A stretch of DNA of 22,319 bases from Candidatus Woesearchaeota archaeon (lineage in GTDB: Archaea; Nanobdellota; Nanobdellia; Woesearchaeales; JASKKU01): NCBI GenBank assembly GCA_011045925.1, contig DSBS01000040.1, positions 1-22,319 on the forward strand, read 5' to 3'. Below, piece by piece: positions 1-6,950 of this stretch (position 1 is the first letter of the stretch; each line of letters begins with the position of its first letter). The position numbers and the translations under genes were made by a program. The notes under the pieces are model-generated. The model was not told the origin of the DNA. It saw only the letters and a program-made list of their open reading frames with translations, and made no database searches.

Positions 1-36
1 AATTTAAGCAATAAAGAAATAAGATAAAAGCCTAGC

Positions 37-906
37 CTAAAGCCCGGTTTCTCTTAATCTTTCCTCAAAAGGAGCCAGGGGCTTCAAATAAGGGGGTTTC
101 TTTCCTAGAGGCGGAGAGTTCGACAAAATAAAGGTTAGCCTTTCATTTAATGTTGACTCATCAAGTTGAGCGGAAGCATCTTCAATTGACAACCTTGCAT
201 CCGCCGGAATCTTTTCATGATAAAGCTTTTTCATCTTATCCGGGAAAGCCTGAATGATTTGCCTGTAAAGGCTGGAACAGTTATGAATTCCCTCAAGGCA
301 GAACATAGCCAGCCTGGAATTATCCTTTTTTCCACCTATAAGAACTACTGAATTGCCGAATATGTCCTTCCATTCTGAATTTTTTAGCTTGCTGCCTATG
401 CTATCAAAATTTACCCTTGACTGGTCAATATACCCAATAATCTCTTCAGCAGCATTGGGTTTTTTTCTCTTACTAACGCCATAATCTACGCTTATCCCAT
501 TAAGAGTGAGGTAATGAGCAGCTATAAACCTGTCAATATTAAGCCTGGAAGGGCAATTTCCGGAAAAGCGAACCTGGTCAAAAGAATTGCCAAAAAAAGA
601 ATCAGGGGAGAAGCCAAAAGCCTCTGAATTGTGAAGAAAAAGCTCAACAACAGCATCCAAAAAAGAAGTATGAAGGCTCGGGTCTGATTTTAAAGGGCTG
701 CTTCTTAACTTCTGAAATACTGTTGAAGACAAGAAATACAGATCGTCCTGGGTTTTTGAGAATGCCTGCAGAAAGGGCCTGTCAGCTTCAATTGGAAAAG
801 CCCTCTCAAACACAAAAATATTGCTTTTTCCTGCATAGGGTTCATAGTAGCCAAAGCCTAAGGCACTTGAATAAGCCTGAACTGGCAGGTCATCGTAGTT
901 TTTCAT
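37..906 (-). CDS. Orphan hypothetical protein, 289 aa
   Basis: I do not recognise this family. The product is soluble, with no signal peptide or membrane segment, and shows no motif that reveals an enzyme class. The N-terminal half is rich in Phe, Tyr and Ser; the middle holds a basic stretch (KRKKP near residue 146) and a short hydrophobic strand followed by GGKK near residue 193; the C-terminus is charged and Pro-rich. The ATG at 906 is supported by a TATA-like TTTATAAA at 929-936 on the same strand, 22 nt upstream, the spacing of a leaderless archaeal gene. The next gene upstream on this strand is the guanylyltransferase, ending at 1034, with about 127 nt between, so this is probably its own transcription unit. 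That it is a real gene rests on its length, promoter spacing and lack of a competing frame. Function unknown. Confidence 0.75.
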   Translation of the reverse strand: MKNYDDLPVQAYSSALGFGYYEPYAGKSNIFVFERAFPIEADRPFLQAFSKTQDDLYFLSSTVFQKLRSSPLKSDPSLHTSFLDAVVELFLHNSEAFGFSPDSFFGNSFDQVRFSGNCPSRLNIDRFIAAHYLTLNGISVDYGVSKRKKPNAAEEIIGYIDQSRVNFDSIGSKLKNSEWKDIFGNSVVLIGGKKDNSRLAMFCLEGIHNCSSLYRQIIQAFPDKMKKLYHEKIPADARLSIEDASAQLDESTLNERLTFILSNSPPLGKKPPYLKPLAPFEERLRETGL

Positions 907-928
907 GTTTAAAGGAGAGCATCAAATC

Positions 929-936
929 TTTATAAA
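929..936 (-). promoter_or_regulatory. TATA box of the 289-aa gene
   Basis: TTTATAAA lies 22 nt before the ATG at 906. This spacing recurs at most starts in the window and fits leaderless archaeal transcription. Confidence 0.55.
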
Positions 937-1033
937 GTTACTGAAAAGTAGTCAAATTAAGTGTGGAGAGAAAAGTTTGAAAAGAATTTTTTTTAAAAGC
1001 TGTAAGAAATATTGATAAAAACAGAGGTTCAGC

Positions 1034-2029
1034 CTAATTGCCTGCCTTTCTTGCTATCTCCCTGACTTTCCCTGAGCTCCCTTGCCTGCAGATGAGAATC
1101 TTGCCATTCTGCTGTACAACAATCAGGCCCTCTATGTCAACCAGCAACACCTTGTCTTTGGCAATTACAAGATTATTGCTGCTGTTTTCCTGGATTGTGC
1201 TTGAGAGAAGTATGCTGCTGTTTTCGTCTTTTTCATATACATCAAAAAGCGAGTCAAAACTGCCTAAGTCGTTCCAGTCTAGCGAAACCGGGACACAGGC
1301 AACCTTGCTTGAATTTTCAAGGATTCCGTAGTCTATTGATATTGGCTCAATTATGCTGAATATTTTCTTTATTTCTGAATAATTCTCAAAGGCATTATGA
1401 GTTTGCTTCTGGTGAGCTGCTGTTTCTTGCTTCATTACTTTTGAGCTGAAAAGGAATATGCCTGCGTTCCACAAATAGCCTTTCTTAATGTATTCTTTAG
1501 CTGTTTCCTTGCCTGGCTTCTCTTTAAACTCATCAACAAGAAACCCGTTTTCAACCTGCCTGCCTAAGCTTATGTAGCCATAGCCTGTATGCGGTTTCTT
1601 TGGCTTAATTCCAAAAGTGATTATATGGCTCTCAGCAAGCTTCATGCTTTGGTTGATTGCTTCCAGAAGTATGGCTTCATTTTTAATCAGGTGGTCTGAA
1701 GGTAAAACAGCATATGTATCCTCTTTTGCCTGGCTGTATATTCCATAGAGTATTGCCGGCAGTGTGTTCCTCCTGTCCGGCTCAAGCAGAACGTTCTGTT
1801 CAAAGGGAGGCTCAATCTCAATAACCTGAGACAGGATTTTTTGTTTTAATGTGCTATTCGTGACAATTATCACGTCCTTTTTGGCTGCAAGCTTTCTTGC
1901 ACGCTTATAAGCCATCTGGAAAAGAGAGCATTCTTGGCCAGGAAAAACAACAAACTGCTTGGGGTTTTCAGGCGTGCTGAATGGAAAAAGCCTTTCTCCT
2001 GCCCCGCCAACAAGAATTATTACTTTCAT
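1034..2029 (-). CDS. manC: Mannose-1-phosphate guanylyltransferase (GDP-mannose pyrophosphorylase)
   Basis: Makes GDP-mannose from mannose-1-phosphate and GTP in the cytoplasm, supplying activated mannose for glycans, glycolipids or protein glycosylation. The 331-aa product is a single nucleotidyltransferase domain. The pyrophosphorylase signature GGAGERLFP is at residues 8-16 with PKQF at 23-26. Further family marks are EPDRRNT at 83-89 (usually EPxxRNTAPAI), LPSDH at 109-113, GIKPKKPHTGYGYI at 140-153, FKEKP at 168-172 and WNAGIFLF at 187-194. It is the short form without the cupin isomerase domain found in many bacterial ManC proteins, so a separate phosphomannose isomerase would be needed. 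The ATG at 2029 has a TATA-like element at 2051-2060, 21 nt upstream, and is divergent from the small Cys-rich gene at 2124. Assignment to the family is firm; mannose rather than another hexose-1-phosphate is likely from the PKQ and HTGYGYI motifs. Confidence 0.93.
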   Translation of the reverse strand: MKVIILVGGAGERLFPFSTPENPKQFVVFPGQECSLFQMAYKRARKLAAKKDVIIVTNSTLKQKILSQVIEIEPPFEQNVLLEPDRRNTLPAILYGIYSQAKEDTYAVLPSDHLIKNEAILLEAINQSMKLAESHIITFGIKPKKPHTGYGYISLGRQVENGFLVDEFKEKPGKETAKEYIKKGYLWNAGIFLFSSKVMKQETAAHQKQTHNAFENYSEIKKIFSIIEPISIDYGILENSSKVACVPVSLDWNDLGSFDSLFDVYEKDENSSILLSSTIQENSSNNLVIAKDKVLLVDIEGLIVVQQNGKILICRQGSSGKVREIARKAGN

Positions 2030-2050
2030 TATTCTTCAGTTTATCTTTTC

Positions 2051-2060
2051 TTTTAAATAA
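2051..2060 (-). promoter_or_regulatory. TATA box of the guanylyltransferase gene
   Basis: TTATTTAAAA on the minus strand, 21 nt before the ATG at 2029; no SD is seen. It lies back to back with the plus-strand TATA at 2095. Confidence 0.6.
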
Positions 2061-2094
2061 TTTTTCAATTTTAGTGCGAAACCAAGCGAAAGTG

Positions 2095-2102
2095 TTAAAT
2101 AT
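2095..2102 (+). promoter_or_regulatory. TATA box of the small Cys-rich gene
   Basis: TTAAATAT ends 21 nt before the ATG at 2124, the usual leaderless spacing in this window. It supports the small downstream ORF as a real gene. Confidence 0.6.
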
Positions 2103-2123
2103 CCGGACTGTTTTAGCTTTGGC

Positions 2124-2432
2124 ATGAAATCCTATCTAATTATGGTCTTAGCAGCAATTGCAATTGTTTTTGTATCGGGGCTTATCGCCGGGCCGCTAAT
2201 TCCACCAGAGATTTTCTGCACGGAGATGGCTTGCTTTTGCCCGGAAAAGGGAACTGAAGCTCTCGAGTGCAATTCCTGCTATGAGACAAGCACGGTCTTC
2301 TCTATCGGGTTTTTCAGGGCATCAAGAGTGTGCCCTGGCAAAGAAATCCTTTTCTGTGATGAAGGTGATATCACAGCAGGAACCATCCAATGGAGCAAGA
2401 GCCTTTGCGCAATCAGGCTCTTCTGGTTCTAA
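2124..2432 (+). CDS. Small Cys-rich exported or membrane-anchored protein, 102 aa
   Basis: Family not recognised. Residues 5-24 form a hydrophobic segment after a single N-terminal Lys, fitting a signal anchor or uncleaved signal peptide. The rest, probably outside the membrane, carries eight cysteines (32, 37, 39, 49, 52, 70, 78, 95), some in close pairs (CxxxxCxC and CxxC), which suggests disulfides or a metal site. The ATG has a well-placed TATA box at 2095-2102 and no SD. The gene is divergent from the guanylyltransferase and about 90 nt before the YjbQ gene, which has its own TATA box, so it is probably monocistronic. The even number of clustered cysteines after a membrane segment argues for a real protein rather than a chance ORF. 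A secreted redox or structural role is possible but not shown. Confidence 0.6.
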   Translation: MKSYLIMVLAAIAIVFVSGLIAGPLIPPEIFCTEMACFCPEKGTEALECNSCYETSTVFSIGFFRASRVCPGKEILFCDEGDITAGTIQWSKSLCAIRLFWF

Positions 2433-2494
2433 CCTTCTTAAAACTCTCTTAACAGAGTGTTTATGTATTAAGATTTGTTTGTTTTCAAAAATTA

Positions 2495-2502
2495 TTTTAA
2501 TA
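2495..2502 (+). promoter_or_regulatory. TATA box that fixes the YjbQ start
   Basis: TTTTAATA ends 20 nt before the ATG at 2523. An upstream in-frame start at 2475 would lie before this element, so the box supports 2523 as the true start. Confidence 0.6.
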
Positions 2503-2522
2503 AAAGAAACCTGCCTGCCATA

Positions 2523-2912
2523 ATGAGATATATAAAGATTAAAACAAAAAAAAGGTGCGAGTTAATCGATATTTCAGATGAGGTTGAAGGGATTGCTGAG
2601 AATTCTGGTGATAAAAGCAAAGCAATATTGCTTTTTGTCCCTCATACATCTGCAGGGGTTTTCATCAATGAGGGCTATGACACCGATGTTGGTGATGATA
2701 TTCTAAGAAACCTTAAGAAAATTACAGAAATGGCTGAGTTTGTGCATTCTGAAGGCAACTCAGATGCGCATGTCAAGGCTGCACTTATCAGCAACAGCCT
2801 TGTTGTACCTATAAAAGAGAATAAGCTTTGCCTTGGAAGATGGCAAAGGGTTTTTTTTGCTGAATTTGACGGGCCAAGAGAAAGGGAGCTTATAATCCAG
2901 CTTCTTGGCTGA
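2523..2912 (+). CDS. YjbQ/UPF0047 family protein, 129 aa
   Basis: Belongs to the YjbQ (UPF0047) family of small beta-rich trimeric proteins; some members have been reported to show weak thiamin phosphate synthase activity, and the true substrate is uncertain. Family marks are HTSAGVFINEG, with the conserved His, in the first half, HSEGNSDAHVKAA in the middle with two further His, and LGRWQRVFFAEFDGPR near the C-terminus. These His/Asn/Asp residues make up the presumed metal and active site and all appear present. The frame stays open upstream to 2475, but the ATG at 2523 gives the usual family length of about 130 residues and starts 20 nt after a TATA box. The gene ends only 7 nt from the convergent glycosyltransferase. 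Family confident; biological role unresolved. Confidence 0.9.
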   Translation: MRYIKIKTKKRCELIDISDEVEGIAENSGDKSKAILLFVPHTSAGVFINEGYDTDVGDDILRNLKKITEMAEFVHSEGNSDAHVKAALISNSLVVPIKENKLCLGRWQRVFFAEFDGPRERELIIQLLG

Positions 2913-2919
2913 GCCAGAA

Positions 2920-4302
2920 TCAGGCAGGTTTTTTAAGCCTTTTATTTTTATTCCTTAGAGCCAGCTTTCTCTTTTTTTTCTTTTTTTCCAGCTTTTTTGT
3001 CTTGTCGCAAATCGCCCTCTCATAAATGCAAATAAGCCTTTCAACAACGAAATCAAGGTCGTGCTCTTTTATGCTGGATGGTGCATTTTGTGCCATCTTT
3101 TCAAGGAGATCCGGGGATTCTATCAGCCTTATGCACTTTTCAGCAAAATCCCTTGGGTTAAAAGGGCTGGCAAGAAAGCCATTTTGGCCATCTCTTATCA
3201 GCTCTGAGAGAGCAAGCGCTTTAACCCCTACAACAGGCAATCCTGAAGCCATTGCTTCTAAAACTACGATTCCCTGGGTTTCAATAGTGCTTGCTGTAAC
3301 AAAGAAGTCAGCTTTTTGGTACAAAGAAATAAGCTCCTCCCTTGGCAGTGCACCGAAAAACTTTACTTTATCTGAGATTCTCAGCTTCCCGGCAAGCTTT
3401 TTAAGCTCTGGCTGGCTCGGCCCGTCCCCGACAATCCAAAGCCTTGCCTGAGGGCATTTATCAGATACAAGCTTAAATGAGTTCAAGAGGACATCAACAT
3501 TCTTCTCAAAGCTAATCCTTCCGGAATGCAGAAGCATTATTTCATCTCGTTTTGGCTTCGGCATTGGCCTGAATTTATCCAGCTCTATGCCATTGCTAAG
3601 GAAGAGTACCTTTCGGTTTACTCTCTTTTCTCTAAGGATTTTTGCCATAACTCTCGAGGGTGCTGTGATTAAGTCGTGAGTTGAGTACATAAGCCTTGTG
3701 ATAACCCAGATCGAAGCCTCATTCAGCTTCTTTACTTTCCTAAACTTTGCTGTCAGCTCCTTCTCTTTCTTCTTATTGACCTTCTTTTTTAGAAATCGCT
3801 TGATTTCCTGAGGATTGTCTTCTTCAATAACTTTTCTTGCTTTTCTCCTCATCCTGCCGATAAGCTTATTGATAAGGATTACCCTTGCAATTCTTAGAGG
3901 TGAAATATATTTCGCAAAATCAGGAAGAAAAGTATGGTATGTTGAAATAACTGGCTTTCTGTAGAGCTTTCCGCACAAAAACCCAACCTCGCCGATAAGC
4001 AAAGGCGACTGCAAATGAACTATATCAGGATTAAACCTTTTAAAGTCCCTGAAAACCTTAATCACATTAGGTATTGTAACCCTTGAAGCAGGGTTTGTGA
4101 TGAGCTTTATTGAAAAAGCACGATAAACAGAAACATTCTTAGAGGGATAGTATGGCTTTCTGAACGCCTTTTTTGGGTATTTAGGGCAGTAAATCCTTAT
4201 CTCATGGCCTTGTGCAGAAAGCTTCTCAGTAATGTTCTTAAGAAAAGTTACAACTCCATTAATCTCTGGGTAAAAGGTTTCAGTGAAAATAGCTATCCTC
4301 AT
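2920..4302 (-). CDS. GT4-family glycosyltransferase, diacylglycerol-glucosyltransferase-like, 460 aa
   Basis: A GT-B fold retaining glycosyltransferase that moves a sugar from a nucleotide-sugar donor to a lipid or glycan at the inner face of the membrane. The N-terminus (TETFYPEINGVVTFL, residues 7-21) and HTFLPDFAKY (123-132) resemble the monoglucosyl-diacylglycerol synthase/PimB branch. In the donor domain are GRISFEKN at 261-268, GDGP at 292-295 and the E-x7-E motif with E341 and E349. Residues about 148-195 form an unusually Lys/Arg/Glu-rich insertion between the two domains, and the last 25 residues are almost all Lys and Arg, likely for acidic lipid or membrane binding. A GTG 12 nt upstream is also in frame, but the ATG at 4302 matches family starts and lies 21 nt after a TATA element at 4324-4331. 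The acceptor is not certain; with GalE and the guanylyltransferase nearby, a surface glycolipid or glycan is plausible. Confidence 0.88.
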   Translation of the reverse strand: MRIAIFTETFYPEINGVVTFLKNITEKLSAQGHEIRIYCPKYPKKAFRKPYYPSKNVSVYRAFSIKLITNPASRVTIPNVIKVFRDFKRFNPDIVHLQSPLLIGEVGFLCGKLYRKPVISTYHTFLPDFAKYISPLRIARVILINKLIGRMRRKARKVIEEDNPQEIKRFLKKKVNKKKEKELTAKFRKVKKLNEASIWVITRLMYSTHDLITAPSRVMAKILREKRVNRKVLFLSNGIELDKFRPMPKPKRDEIMLLHSGRISFEKNVDVLLNSFKLVSDKCPQARLWIVGDGPSQPELKKLAGKLRISDKVKFFGALPREELISLYQKADFFVTASTIETQGIVVLEAMASGLPVVGVKALALSELIRDGQNGFLASPFNPRDFAEKCIRLIESPDLLEKMAQNAPSSIKEHDLDFVVERLICIYERAICDKTKKLEKKKKKRKLALRNKNKRLKKPA

Positions 4303-4323
4303 TTCAAAGCACACAACATAAGA

Positions 4324-4331
4324 TTATTTAA
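4324..4331 (-). promoter_or_regulatory. TATA box of the GT4 gene
   Basis: TTAAATAA on the minus strand lies 21 nt before the ATG at 4302. It would be only 9 nt before the alternative GTG at 4314, so it decides the start. Confidence 0.55.
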
Positions 4332-4370
4332 GCTTTTTGCCTGGCAGAAGTATATCTGGGGAAAAACGCT

Positions 4371-4937
4371 TCAGGACATGCTGAACTTGTCTCCTTTAGG
4401 AAGACTATTTGGAGTGTATCCTGCTCCTTTCTGCCTTTCATACTTAAGAATAGCCTGCAAAAGATAATCATTCTCTCCAACTGGGCTTAAAGGAAAAAAA
4501 AACCGCATGCTTCCTTTCTTATCTGCACTGGCAACAATCGAAATAGCTTCATCAATGCTTTCTGCAGAAAGGGCTTCTTTCATAATATATCTTCCATAAA
4601 AATGGTCCAGAGCCCCTGAAAATTGAGAATCATATTTCCTCTCTTCAAACTCTTCAGTGTCAAAGGAATTCATCAAAAGCCTTAGCTCATCCTTTGATTC
4701 TATAACTATGCCTATTGTATACTCAACCTTTCCGGCGCGACAACCTAAAGCCTGTTCAAAAAGGGATTCATAACCCTCATCGATGCCTTTTTTTAAGCAA
4801 TCAATTAAACTGATAAAATACTTAAGGGCAAGCATTATTGAAGATTTGTTTCTTTCTATTAGGCTTTCATTTAAATCAGTAAGAGAGTTCAAAAAATCAT
4901 CTAGAGTGGAAACCCTTTTTCTTATCCTGAAAGGCAT
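4371..4937 (-). CDS. Orphan hypothetical protein, 188 aa
   Basis: Not recognised. It begins with a basic stretch (FRIRKR, residues 3-8), followed by predicted helices rich in Leu, Ile and acidic residues (about 10-60), a beta-like segment VEYTIGIVIESKDE near residue 72, and a mixed alpha/beta second half. No signal peptide, membrane segment or metal motif is visible. The ATG at 4937 is 20 nt after an A/T-rich TATA-like element at 4957-4965 on the same strand. A perfect 14-bp palindrome sits at 4947-4960 between the two. The gene lies upstream of the glycosyltransferase on the same strand with a 68-nt gap that holds a separate TATA box, so co-transcription is not required. A small soluble intracellular protein of unknown role. 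Confidence 0.65.
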   Translation of the reverse strand: MPFRIRKRVSTLDDFLNSLTDLNESLIERNKSSIMLALKYFISLIDCLKKGIDEGYESLFEQALGCRAGKVEYTIGIVIESKDELRLLMNSFDTEEFEERKYDSQFSGALDHFYGRYIMKEALSAESIDEAISIVASADKKGSMRFFFPLSPVGENDYLLQAILKYERQKGAGYTPNSLPKGDKFSMS

Positions 4938-4946
4938 AAGCAGGGC

Positions 4947-4960
4947 AAATACCGGTATTT
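4947..4960. promoter_or_regulatory. Perfect 14-bp palindrome, possible operator
   Basis: AAATACCGGTATTT is self-complementary. It overlaps the TATA element (4957-4965) and the expected transcription start of the 188-aa gene, a position where a dimeric repressor could block transcription. No regulator gene is adjacent and no second copy was noticed; binding is inferred. Confidence 0.3.
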
Positions 4961-5013
4961 TTTAACCTTTTCGTTTTTAACTTCTTGCAAAAGACAACAC
5001 CATACCAAAACGC

Positions 5014-5021
5014 TTAAAAAA
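5014..5021 (+). promoter_or_regulatory. TATA box of the HIT gene pair
   Basis: TTAAAAAA ends 21 nt before the ATG at 5043. It probably drives both HIT genes. Confidence 0.5.
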
Positions 5022-5042
5022 GAGGCATACTAATAAGCCAGC

Positions 5043-5465
5043 ATGAGTGAACAGCAGGAATGCATTTTCTGCAAGATAGCAGGAAAGGAAGTGGAATCTT
5101 TCACTGTTGCGGAAACCGATAAATGGCTCTCTTTTCTTGATATAAACCCTGCAAGCACAGGCCACACTTTGCTTATCCCAAAAAAGCACATTCCTGTGAC
5201 TCCGCTGGTTCCAAAAGAAGACTACAAGGAGCTGTCCGGGATGATAAAAGGCATATCTGCTGGGTTTCTTAAAGGGCTTAAGGCAAGGGGCTCAACGGTA
5301 TTTGTTGCAAATGGGTTTGCTGCCGGGCAGAAAGCTCCGCATGCAATAATTCATGTAATACCAAGATACATTGAAGATGGGCTTCAGCTTAACCTGCCTC
5401 AGGAAGAGATAAATCAGGAAAAGCTTGCCGAAATCTACAAAAGCTTTACCACAAATAAAGAATGA
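5043..5465 (+). CDS. HIT-family protein A, zinc-site type, catalytic histidine replaced
   Basis: A 140-aa histidine-triad protein. Typical HIT proteins hydrolyse or transfer nucleotides using the middle His of H-x-H-x-H as nucleophile. Here the motif region reads GQKAPHAIIHVIPR (residues 95-108): H100 and H104 remain but the middle position, 102, is Ile. The structural zinc site found in many bacterial and archaeal HIT proteins appears complete: C7 and C10 (CIFC), H49 and H100. INPASTGHTLLIPKKH at 34-49 is a normal family segment. The protein therefore keeps the fold and zinc but should lack standard nucleotidyl hydrolase chemistry. Its stop overlaps the start of the next HIT gene by 4 nt, implying translational coupling. 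It could be a nucleotide-binding or scaffold subunit that pairs with its neighbour; HIT proteins are usually dimers, so a heterodimer is plausible. Confidence 0.9.
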   Translation: MSEQQECIFCKIAGKEVESFTVAETDKWLSFLDINPASTGHTLLIPKKHIPVTPLVPKEDYKELSGMIKGISAGFLKGLKARGSTVFVANGFAAGQKAPHAIIHVIPRYIEDGLQLNLPQEEINQEKLAEIYKSFTTNKE

Positions 5466-6055
5466 GCGAAGAAAAACAAGGCATAGGCTGTGAAGTATGT
5501 AATGAAGCTGCCGGCTCAGATTACAGGCTTTACCAGGATAATGAGATTGTGCTTTTTTTATCAAGAAAAGGAGTTCCGGGAACGATTATTGCTGCGCCAA
5601 GGCGGCATTATATTATCCTTGAGCAGGTGCCTGATGAGATTTTCGAGAAATGCTTCTGGATGGCTAACAGGATTTCAAGCATAATGTTTGAAACGCTTAA
5701 ATGCAAAGGCACAAACATTATCATAAATAACGGAGATGGAGCTAATCAGGCAGAGCCTCACTTCTGCATTTATGTTATCCCCAGGTATGAAAATGACGGA
5801 GTAAGCCTTTCCTGGGCTCCTCAAAAGGTTTCTCGGGATGCACTATCAAATGCATCTCATAAGATTGCAAAAGGGCTCATCAGCATAAAGCCTGAAAAAC
5901 AGATACCGGAAGAAGCTAAGCAACCAATCAAGGAAGAAAATAACAAGCAGCCTGTGCAGAAGCCAGGCCTTACAAAAGATAAGCCAAAAGAGAAAGAAGA
6001 AAAAAAGGATGAGCCTAAGGAAAGCTTCCCAAAAGAACTCTTAAGAATACCCTAA
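5462..6055 (+). CDS. HIT-family protein B with charged tail, catalytic triad lost
   Basis: A second HIT protein, 197 aa. The HIT domain covers about residues 8-125: CEVC (C10, C13), H49 and H100 keep the zinc ligands, in the same positions as in protein A. The catalytic region reads NQAEPHFCIYVIPR (95-108), so the triad is H100-x-C102-x-Y104; two of three His are gone, including the nucleophile. Residues about 140-197 are a low-complexity, Lys/Glu/Pro-rich, probably disordered tail not seen in protein A. The start ATG overlaps the previous stop (ATGA, 5462-5465). Equal zinc spacing and the shared PHxxx(H/Y)VIPRY core indicate an ancient duplication. The domain assignment is firm; the function is unknown and probably not the classical hydrolase. 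Confidence 0.88.
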   Translation: MSEEKQGIGCEVCNEAAGSDYRLYQDNEIVLFLSRKGVPGTIIAAPRRHYIILEQVPDEIFEKCFWMANRISSIMFETLKCKGTNIIINNGDGANQAEPHFCIYVIPRYENDGVSLSWAPQKVSRDALSNASHKIAKGLISIKPEKQIPEEAKQPIKEENNKQPVQKPGLTKDKPKEKEEKKDEPKESFPKELLRIP

Positions 6056-6150
6056 GCCGTGCGAATTTACCTTTTTCAATATTAAAACCCTTTTCTCTCT
6101 TTTTAAAGCTTTCTTGTGTTATAAAACATTCTTTGTGAGCAAGAAATGCT

Positions 6151-6158
6151 TTTTAATA
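6151..6158 (+). promoter_or_regulatory. TATA box of the thymidylate kinase gene
   Basis: TTTTAATA lies 22 nt before the GTG at 6181, which supports that non-ATG start. Upstream, 6056-6150 holds only T-rich sequence (about 6087-6105, a possible terminator for the HIT genes). Confidence 0.55.
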
Positions 6159-6180
6159 TGCTCCATCCCACAGCCAGAAG

Positions 6181-6903
6181 GTGGTTCTGATAGGCAACAG
6201 CAAACTTAATTGGTTTACGGCACATTCTAAGTACCCTGGATTTTATATAACCTTTGAGAGCTGTGACGGAGCCGGAAAAGATGCAGTCATCTCAAAGCTT
6301 AGGGAGGAAAAGATTGATGTTATGATTTTTGACAGTCTTAAAAAAAGAGTTGTGTTTACGCGAGAGCCAGGAGGAACTAAGCCAGGCGAGCTGGTAAGAG
6401 AAACCCTTCTTGATAACAGCTTTAATGACTGCCACAGCCCCGAATCAGAAGCACTTGGGTTTGCCTACCAGAGAGCACTTCACTTCAACAAGGTTATTAT
6501 TCCATGCCTTGAGAAAGGTGATGTTGTAATCTCATCACGGGGCTTTGACTCAAGCATTGTTTTTCAGGGCTATGTTCGCAGGCTTGATGAAGAGAAAAAC
6601 AAAGCCTTTCCATTTGGCTTTGTTGAGAGCATTAATTTTGCTGCTGTCAGGGGAATTGTCCCTGACTTGACACTTTTTTTTGATATTGACCCTAAAATAT
6701 CATTAAGCAGAAAAAAAGAGAAAGACAGGTTTGAGAACGAGGATCTTAGCTTTCATGATAAGGTAATGGAAGGGTACCATACCAGAATGAAAAGAGACGA
6801 AACCAAGAGAAAATGGGCTCATGTAGATGCAAGCTTAAGCCTGGAAAAAGAGTTTCTTCAGGTAAAAGATGCGCTAAAGAAATTCTTCCCGGATTTACAA
6901 TAA
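6181..6903 (+). CDS. tmk: Thymidylate kinase, divergent
   Basis: Phosphorylates dTMP to dTDP with ATP in dTTP synthesis. The 240-aa product has a P-loop region ESCDGAGKD at 26-34, REPGGT at 61-66, SSRGFDSSIVFQG at 118-130, PDLTLFFDID at 161-170, a lid-like KDRFE at 181-185 and FHDKVMEGY at 191-199, in the right order for Tmk. Several key positions are unusual: the first P-loop Gly is Ser27, the Mg-coordinating Ser/Thr after the Lys is Asp34, and the Asp-Arg-Tyr motif reads Ser-Arg-Gly (119-121). The N-terminus has about 20 extra residues before the first strand. The GTG start is the only initiator after an in-frame stop at 6154 and has a TATA box 22 nt upstream. Family likely; activity as an ordinary dTMP kinase should not be taken for granted. 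Confidence 0.85.
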   Translation: MVLIGNSKLNWFTAHSKYPGFYITFESCDGAGKDAVISKLREEKIDVMIFDSLKKRVVFTREPGGTKPGELVRETLLDNSFNDCHSPESEALGFAYQRALHFNKVIIPCLEKGDVVISSRGFDSSIVFQGYVRRLDEEKNKAFPFGFVESINFAAVRGIVPDLTLFFDIDPKISLSRKKEKDRFENEDLSFHDKVMEGYHTRMKRDETKRKWAHVDASLSLEKEFLQVKDALKKFFPDLQ

Positions 6904-6919
6904 TTAGTAGTTAAAAAGA

Positions 6920-6927
6920 TTTAAATA
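6920..6927 (+). promoter_or_regulatory. TATA box of the coiled-coil/winged-helix gene
   Basis: TTTAAATA, a near-consensus archaeal box, ends 23 nt before the ATG at 6951. Confidence 0.65.
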
Positions 6928-6950
6928 AAACTTATAGGTGACGGCTGAGA

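Noticed and set aside
2281..2523. Alternative plus-strand frame overlapping the Cys-rich gene
   Set aside because: No promoter at a fitting distance and no coherent protein features; it is a shifted reading of the Cys-rich gene and the intergenic region.
4977..5189. Minus-strand frame over the HIT A start
   Set aside because: Antisense to a clear HIT domain and lacks any family feature.
6110..6146. TTTCTTG...CAAGAAA inverted repeat before tmk
   Set aside because: Seven bp with a loop over 20 nt in A/T-rich sequence; too weak to call a riboswitch or operator.
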